From Gammaproteobacteria bacterium (lineage in GTDB: Bacteria; Pseudomonadota; Gammaproteobacteria; Arenicellales; Poriferihabitantaceae): a DNA stretch of 64,000 bases. A model generated the notes under the pieces. The model was not told the DNA's origin and searched no databases. It saw nothing but the letters and a program-made list of their open reading frames with translations. Positions 59,284 through 64,000 of this stretch are shown one piece after another. The position numbers and the translations under genes are program-made. The number at the start of each line of letters is the position of its first letter. Position 1 is the stretch's first letter. The stretch spans positions 1 through 64,000 of the forward strand of contig VYFG01000139.1 of assembly GCA_009842505.1 (NCBI GenBank). Direction: 5' to 3'.

Positions 59284-59903
59284 GTACCGCGGGCCATATC
59301 GAGCTCCTGCGCCATGGCCGCACCCTCAACGAGGGGGTCTTCCGGGGCCGGCTGGATGAATCCCTGAGTGACGAGGGGCACGCGCAGATGGCGGCGTCGG
59401 TGGACGGGCACCGGTGGTCCAGGGTCATTGCGTCCCCCCTCAGCCGCTGCCGGCGGTTCGGCGAGCATCTTGCCCGGGAAAGGGGGATTGAACTGGCCGT
59501 TGACGAGCGGCTGGCGGAATATGATTTCGGCGAATGGGAGGGCAGGACCATCCAGTCCGTGATGGAATCGGAGGGGGATTCCGTGCAGCGGTTCTTCGCC
59601 GATCCTTATGCCTTCACCCCGCCAGGCGGGGAGAATTTCCGCCGTTTCAACGAACGGGTGCTGGGAGCCTGGCGGGACCTATCGGGGAATATCCCCGGCA
59701 GCGCCGTTGAAACCGGTGATAACATTCTGGTCATCACCCACGGCGGAGTCATTCTCAGTATCCTTGCCTCCGTGCTGGACCGGGAGGGACTGCACATGCG
59801 AATCGACGTGCCACATGCCTGCATCAGCCGTATTGCCCGGGCCTGGGAAGACCGGCCCCAGCGTCTGCTGTTCCATGGTGTAGGGCCCATCCGGGATGCC
59901 TGA
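59280..59903 (+). CDS. cobC: alpha-ribazole phosphatase / histidine phosphatase
   Basis: This 207-residue histidine phosphatase has the LLRHGRT motif with catalytic His12, and DYDFGEWEG-like [13 protein letters not shown], plus the C-terminal [10 protein letters not shown]. In a cobT-cobS setting it is most likely the alpha-ribazole-5'-phosphate phosphatase, removing the phosphate before or after joining to cobinamide. The start was placed at the ATG overlapping the cobT stop; an in-frame extension upstream is shadow sequence. Confidence 0.85.
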   Translation: MSTAGHIELLRHGRTLNEGVFRGRLDESLSDEGHAQMAASVDGHRWSRVIASPLSRCRRFGEHLARERGIELAVDERLAEYDFGEWEGRTIQSVMESEGDSVQRFFADPYAFTPPGGENFRRFNERVLGAWRDLSGNIPGSAVETGDNILVITHGGVILSILASVLDREGLHMRIDVPHACISRIARAWEDRPQRLLFHGVGPIRDA

Positions 59904-60684
59904 CATGCGCCTGGATTCGCTCCCGCCGATCCTTCATTCCCTCTGGCGTTCATTCCGGGTGGCCCTGGGTCTCTTGACCCTGCTGCCGGCGGGGGATCTG
60001 TCCGGTGCGACACCGGCGGAAAGAAGGCAATCGCTGTATCTCCTGCCGCTGATCGGGCTGGTGATCGGCATCCTGCTCTGGTTCGCCTGGTTCATGCTTC
60101 CCCGGTCCCCGTGGCTGGCCGCCATGGTGGTTCTCGTGATCTGGGTGGTGCTGACCGGCGCCCTTCACCTGGATGGCCTGGCCGACAGCATGGATGCATG
60201 GATGGGGGGACACCGGGACCCGAACCGGACGTTGTACATACTGCGCGATCCCACCTGCGGCCCGATGGCGATCGTGGCCCTGATCCTGGCTCTCGGCCTG
60301 AAACTCGTTTCGCTGGGTACCCTGTTCCAGGCGGATGCGGCGATATTCCTGCCCGCGGTGCCCGTGATTGGCCGCGTCGGCATCATCATCCTGTACGGAA
60401 CCACGCCCTATGTGCGCCCTGGCGGCCTCGGGGAGGCCCTCCGCCCCGAGGCCCAGGACCGATACTGGCTGTTTTCAAGCCTGGCGGGCAGCCTGGTGGT
60501 GATGGTATTGTTCCTCGGCTTCGTCCTGGTGGCAGCGCTGGTCGCGGCGGCGGTGGCGTTTGTCCTAGTCCGCTGGGCCGCCATGGTACGGCTGCGGGGA
60601 TTTACCGGTGACGTGGCCGGCGCCATGATCGAGTTGGTGGAGACGGCCGCGCTGCTGGTCATCGCCCTGGTTGTCGCCATGTGA
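59896..60684 (+). CDS. cobS: adenosylcobinamide-GDP ribazoletransferase (cobalamin synthase)
   Basis: This 262-residue membrane enzyme joins alpha-ribazole to adenosylcobinamide-GDP, giving cobalamin. It has several hydrophobic segments, the family start SFRVALGLLTLLPAGDLSGATPAERRQSL, LTGALHLDGLADSMDAWMGGHRDPNRTLYILRDP and the TPYVRPGGLGEAL loop. The gene begins within the cobC stop region (ATG 59896 or 59905). It ends the plus-strand array that began with the amidase. Confidence 0.93.
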   Translation: MPDMRLDSLPPILHSLWRSFRVALGLLTLLPAGDLSGATPAERRQSLYLLPLIGLVIGILLWFAWFMLPRSPWLAAMVVLVIWVVLTGALHLDGLADSMDAWMGGHRDPNRTLYILRDPTCGPMAIVALILALGLKLVSLGTLFQADAAIFLPAVPVIGRVGIIILYGTTPYVRPGGLGEALRPEAQDRYWLFSSLAGSLVVMVLFLGFVLVAALVAAAVAFVLVRWAAMVRLRGFTGDVAGAMIELVETAALLVIALVVAM

Positions 60685-60694
60685 TCCGGGGAGG

Positions 60695-60713
60695 CCGGCT
60701 GTCCGGCAGCCGG
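60695..60713. terminator. probable terminator after cobS
   Basis: CCGGCTG-TCCGG-CAGCCGG followed by TTT lies about 10 bases after the cobS stop, between two convergent genes. The T-tract is short, so strength is uncertain. Confidence 0.55.
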
Positions 60714-60790
60714 TTTCCCGTAGCGTATGCCCCGGTCCGTCGCAGGTCCCGCACCCGGGCTCCGCAACCACGCAGGGATGGAATATCAGC

Positions 60791-61546
60791 CTACGATTTC
60801 AGCAGCAGGCCGCCATCGACCGCCACATCAATCCCGGTGATGAAGCCAGCGCCATCGGAGAGCAGGAACATGGCGGTATTGGCCATGTCTTTCGGCGTGC
60901 CGAGCCGCCCGAGCGGAATGTTCTTTGCCACCTGGTTCTGCACCTCCTCGGTATCCCAGCGGGCCTGCATCGGAGTCAGTGACAGTCCCGGGCAAATCAC
61001 GTTCGACCGGATGCCGTCCGCCGCAAGCTGCATCGCCAGTGACCGCGAAAAGGCGCTCACCGCCGCCTTTGAGGCCGCATAGGCGTCCTGTGGCACCGGG
61101 TCGCCGCGCATCCACTGGATGGTCGAGAAGTGCACCATGGCGCCGGCACCGGGAGACGCCTTCATCAGGGGCGTACAGGCCCGTGCCGTGTACACCATGG
61201 ACTTCAGGTTGATGTCGAAGACCCGGTCCCATACGTCAAGGTCGATTTCGAACACCGACCTGTCGCGGTCGAACCATAGAACGCCGGCCACATTGCACAG
61301 GTAGTCCAGCCGTCCGGTGCGGTCATGGGTGTCCCGGGAGAAGCGGTTCACGAAAGCCTCGTCCGTGAGGTCGCCCCGGACGTAGACAACGTTGTCCAGT
61401 CCGGCAAGGGATTCGGGGCACGGTTTGAGATCAACGGCAGTCACCCGACAACCGGATGTCGCCATTCCAAGGGCAATCTGCTCGCCCATGCCGCCGCCGG
61501 CGCCGGTCACGACAGCGGAGCGTCCGGAAAAGTCAAATTGGATCAT
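60791..61546 (-). CDS. short-chain dehydrogenase/reductase
   Basis: This 251-residue SDR has TGAGGGMGEQ for cofactor binding, VDLKP at the end of strand 2, NVAG, the serine region MVHFSTIQW and the YAASK catalytic pair. It lies downstream of the aldehyde dehydrogenase and glutamine-synthetase-like genes on the same strand. A shared role in amine or alcohol catabolism is possible. Substrate unknown. Confidence 0.87.
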   Translation of the reverse strand: MIQFDFSGRSAVVTGAGGGMGEQIALGMATSGCRVTAVDLKPCPESLAGLDNVVYVRGDLTDEAFVNRFSRDTHDRTGRLDYLCNVAGVLWFDRDRSVFEIDLDVWDRVFDINLKSMVYTARACTPLMKASPGAGAMVHFSTIQWMRGDPVPQDAYAASKAAVSAFSRSLAMQLAADGIRSNVICPGLSLTPMQARWDTEEVQNQVAKNIPLGRLGTPKDMANTAMFLLSDGAGFITGIDVAVDGGLLLKS

Positions 61547-61650
61547 ACGTCTGCACCCTTCTGTTTCGGAGACATGTTGCTGCAGGTCCGCGGGGTATTG
61601 CCGCTTCGGAAATGCCGCGGCCCGTCAGACCGGCCCGCTCCCGGCCCGGG

Positions 61651-63036
61651 TCATGCGGTCACTTTCTTCAGGTGGAAGGACTTCGGCCTGGTCAGGTTGT
61701 GGTACCCGATGAATGACAGTCCTCCGCCACGGCCCGTGTTCTTGCAGCCGGTCCAGCACAGGGCCGGATCGAGATAGTCGCAGCGGTTCATGAACACGGT
61801 GCCCGTCTCGATCCGCCGGCCGATTTCCGCCGCCTTTGCCGCATCCCGCGTCCAGATCGAGCAGGTCAGGCCAAACTCGCTGTCGTTCATCAATGCGATG
61901 GCCTCTTCGTCCGACGATACCTTCATGATGCCGACCACGGGCCCGAAACTCTCGTCCTTCATGATCCGCATGTCGTGGTTGACGCCGGTCAGGATCTGCG
62001 GCGAAAGATAGGTCCCGCCATCATCTTCCGCGAAGGTTTCGATGTGGGCCTTCGCGCCGGCCGCCACCGCCTCGGCGATCTGTGCGCGCACCTCGTCGGC
62101 AAAGCGCACATGCGCCATCGGCCCGATGGTGGTTTCCCCGTCCAGGGGATTGCCCAGCCTGTAGTCGTTCACGATCCCGACCGCCTTTTCCACGAACGCA
62201 TCAAACAGGCTTTCGTGGACATAGATCCGCTCGATACCGCAGCAGCACTGGCCCGAGTTGAACATGGCCCCGTCGATCAGTGTTTCCGCCGCCGCGTCGA
62301 GATCGGCGTCGGCACGCACGTATCCCGGGTCCTTGCCGCCCAGTTCCGTGCCCACCCCGGTGAAGGTGCCCGCGGCCGCCTTTTCCATGGTCGCGCCGGC
62401 CCCCACGGAGCCGGTAAAGTTCACGAAGCCGAAATGGTTGGCCGCAATCAGGGCGGTGGTGGTGTCGTGGTCGAGATAGATATTCCGGAAAACATCCGCC
62501 GGGACGCCCGCCTGGGAGAAGGCCTGTTCCATGCGTTCGCCCACCAGCAGGGTCTGGGTGGACATCTTGAGCATGACGGCACTGCCGGTGATCAGCGCGG
62601 GTGCGACCGTGTTGATCGCGGTCATGTAGGGATAGTTCCAGGGCGCCACGACCAGGACCAGTTCATGGGGTATGCGTTCGATCCAGCGTTCGAAGTCGGC
62701 GCTGTCCTCGATCCTGACGGGCGCCAGCGCCTCGGCCGCGATCGACGCCATGTATTCCCCCCGCTCCCTGTAGCCGCTGAATTCGCCGCCATAGCGCACC
62801 GGGCGGCCCATCATGTGGGCCAGCTCGGTCACGAGTATCCCGTCGCCCATGTTGCCGAGCGCGTCGATGCCGGCGACAACCAGGTCGGCCCGCTCCTTGA
62901 GGGGGCGGGTGGCCCAGGCCTTCTGCGCCGCCTTGGCGCGCGCCACCGCGGCCTCGGCCGCGGCAAGGTCGGCCGTTTCCCGCTCGGCAAAGACCGAGCC
63001 GTCAATGGGCGAGATGCATGTCAGGACACGGGTCAT
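61651..63036 (-). CDS. aldehyde dehydrogenase (NAD-dependent family)
   Basis: This 461-residue aldehyde dehydrogenase has VVAPWNYPYMTAINTVAPAL, FTGSVGAGATMEKAAAG, the catalytic glutamate in TELGGKDP and the catalytic cysteine region SGQCCCGIERIYVH. The C-terminal KDESFGPVVGIMKV is typical. Next to a glutamine-synthetase-type ligase gene, it could oxidise a gamma-glutamyl-amino-aldehyde, as in putrescine or alkylamine pathways. That link is inferred from gene order alone. Confidence 0.88.
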   Translation of the reverse strand: MTRVLTCISPIDGSVFAERETADLAAAEAAVARAKAAQKAWATRPLKERADLVVAGIDALGNMGDGILVTELAHMMGRPVRYGGEFSGYRERGEYMASIAAEALAPVRIEDSADFERWIERIPHELVLVVAPWNYPYMTAINTVAPALITGSAVMLKMSTQTLLVGERMEQAFSQAGVPADVFRNIYLDHDTTTALIAANHFGFVNFTGSVGAGATMEKAAAGTFTGVGTELGGKDPGYVRADADLDAAAETLIDGAMFNSGQCCCGIERIYVHESLFDAFVEKAVGIVNDYRLGNPLDGETTIGPMAHVRFADEVRAQIAEAVAAGAKAHIETFAEDDGGTYLSPQILTGVNHDMRIMKDESFGPVVGIMKVSSDEEAIALMNDSEFGLTCSIWTRDAAKAAEIGRRIETGTVFMNRCDYLDPALCWTGCKNTGRGGGLSFIGYHNLTRPKSFHLKKVTA

Positions 63037-63092
63037 TTCATCCTCCGGGTTTCGCGCAATAGTCGGGGCAGCATCGGGAATCTGTCAGTCGG

Positions 63093-64000
63093 TCAGGCTT
63101 TCTCGAAGCCGCGTGCAATTTCGTAGTCGGTGACGACCCGGCCGAACTCCTCGAGTTCCCATTCGGCGGCACGGGCATAGTGATCCACCACATCGTCGCC
63201 CATCGCGGTGCGCAGCATGGCGGAACCCGCCAGGGTCTCGCGGGCATCGCGCAGGTTCGCGGGGATCGAGCCGCTGTCGTCGCCGGCATAGACATCCCCG
63301 ATCGCGGGCAGCGCCAGTTTGAGCTGTTCCTCGATCCCGCGGATCCCGGCAGCCAACTGCGCGGCCAGCGCCAGGTAGGGGTTCATGTCCGAACCGCCGA
63401 TCCGGCATTCGATCCGGACACCCCTGGTGTTGGCGCCGCACAGGCGGAAACCCGCGGTGCGGTTGTCCACCGACCAGATGATCCTGGTGGGTGCAAAGCT
63501 GCCTTTCACGAACCGCTTGTAGCTGTTCACATAGGGAGCGAGGAAATAGGTGTAGTCGGGGGCGTATTTCACTAGGCCCGCCACATACCGCTTCATCAGC
63601 CGGCTCATGCCAAGGGGGTCTTTCTCGTCAAAGAACGCGGGTTGGTCGTCCTGCCACAGCGACTGGTGCACATGGCTTGATGAACCCAGGTCATCATGGC
63701 TCCACTTGGCGATGAAGGAGGCGGCCCGGCCGTTCTGCCAGGCAATCTCCTTGACCGCGTGCTTGGCGATGGTGTGGTAATCCGCCGTATCCATCGCCGG
63801 GGCGTATTTGATGTTCAGTTCCTCCTGCCCGATCCCGGCCTCGCCCTTGGTGTTCTCCACGGGGATGCCCGCAGCCCACAGATGGTTGCGGACCGGACGC
63901 ATCACATGCTCTTCCTTGGTGGTCTGCAGGATGTGATAGTCCTCGTTGTAGCCGGAATACGGCTTCAGGTTGCGGTAACCGCCTGCGCGCAGTTCCTCAA
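63093..64000 (-). CDS. glutamine synthetase family ligase, partial (5' end outside window)
   Basis: The C-terminal 300 or so residues of a glutamine-synthetase-fold enzyme are present; the reading frame runs off the end of the window. Visible parts are NLKPYSGYNEDYHILQTTKEEH, GIPVENTKGEAGIGQEELN, GSSSHVHQSLW, NSYKRFVKGSFAPT, DNRTAGFRLCG and IECRIGGSDMNPYLALAAQLAAG. This form resembles the gamma-glutamylamide-forming enzymes (PuuA and IpuC type) more than housekeeping GlnA. The downstream aldehyde dehydrogenase and SDR genes support an amine-catabolic role. The missing N-terminal third prevents a firmer call. Confidence 0.88.
   Translation of the reverse strand, partial: EELRAGGYRNLKPYSGYNEDYHILQTTKEEHVMRPVRNHLWAAGIPVENTKGEAGIGQEELNIKYAPAMDTADYHTIAKHAVKEIAWQNGRAASFIAKWSHDDLGSSSHVHQSLWQDDQPAFFDEKDPLGMSRLMKRYVAGLVKYAPDYTYFLAPYVNSYKRFVKGSFAPTRIIWSVDNRTAGFRLCGANTRGVRIECRIGGSDMNPYLALAAQLAAGIRGIEEQLKLALPAIGDVYAGDDSGSIPANLRDARETLAGSAMLRTAMGDDVVDHYARAAEWELEEFGRVVTDYEIARGFEKA

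Noticed and set aside
61975-63126. A 383-residue plus-strand frame opposite the aldehyde dehydrogenase
   Set aside because: The aldehyde dehydrogenase on the minus strand has all catalytic motifs; the plus-strand frame is codon-bias shadow.

Overview
The window is GC-rich chromosomal DNA from a heterotrophic proteobacterium, most likely a gammaproteobacterium. The best lineage hint is the run tpiA - secG - tRNA-Leu(GAG) on the minus strand (46.5-45.2 kb), an order familiar from gammaproteobacteria. The gene content points to an aerobic scavenger of organic nitrogen and one-carbon/sulfur compounds. Three patches are visibly more AT-rich and carry defence-type genes: a DruA-family gene (0-1.6 kb), an AbiEi/AbiEii toxin-antitoxin pair (6.6-8.7 kb) and a Fic gene (52-53.3 kb). 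These look horizontally acquired.

Layout. 0-1.6 kb: orphan DruA/DUF4338 gene with a small upstream ORF. 1.9-12.4 kb: purine catabolism (xdhABC, guaD, uraD, uraH, a BMP-type binding protein) with the AbiE pair inserted between xdhC and guaD. Two copies of a RutR-like palindrome sit before xdhA and in the guaD/uraD divergent promoter. 12.5-18.2 kb, minus strand: a CoA-transferase / C4-enoyl-CoA hydratase / SDR unit, a small PH-domain protein, a secreted 14-residue-repeat protein and a thiamine-diphosphate enzyme. 18.5-23.6 kb: a DgcA/StcD-type demethylating flavoprotein facing an ornithine-cyclodeaminase homologue, then sufS-sufE. 23.7-30.5 kb, minus strand: ECF sigma factor with a vWA protein, and a methanethiol oxidase cluster (mtoX, SCO-MauG fusion, SCO). 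31.5-34.3 kb: EamA transporter, esterase, HEPN-type protein. 34.5-43.1 kb: a BetI-like regulator and class III aminotransferase diverging from an MttB-family methyltransferase and two DMGDH-type flavoproteins. 43.3-50.3 kb: MscS channel, tRNA-Leu, secG, tpiA, and an MFS / phosphodiesterase-like / sulfotransferase-like / class IV aminotransferase operon. 50.6-51.9 kb: an NCS2 urate/xanthine permease. 52-54.1 kb: Fic and a redoxin. 54.3-60.7 kb: amidase, cobalt-type nitrile hydratase (alpha, beta, activator), HAD hydrolase, then cobT-cobC-cobS. 60.8-64 kb, minus strand: SDR, aldehyde dehydrogenase and a glutamine-synthetase-family ligase cut by the window edge.

How the parts fit. Purine bases are imported and oxidised (NCS2 permease, XDH, GuaD, UraD/UraH), although no uricase is visible here. 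Methylated amines are probably demethylated by the MttB/DMGDH cluster and the DgcA-like enzyme. Nitriles are hydrated by a cobalt enzyme and hydrolysed by the amidase, and the same gene array continues into the last cobalamin steps. Methanethiol is oxidised by periplasmic MtoX.

The most unexplained structure is upstream of the AbiE operon. Two unrelated long perfect palindromes (arms of 25 and 26 bp) are each placed identically on a TTGACA-N17-TAxGCT promoter, with the dyad centre at the predicted +1. The geometry suggests a promoter-choice switch in which only transcripts from the proximal promoter expose the antitoxin ribosome-binding site.
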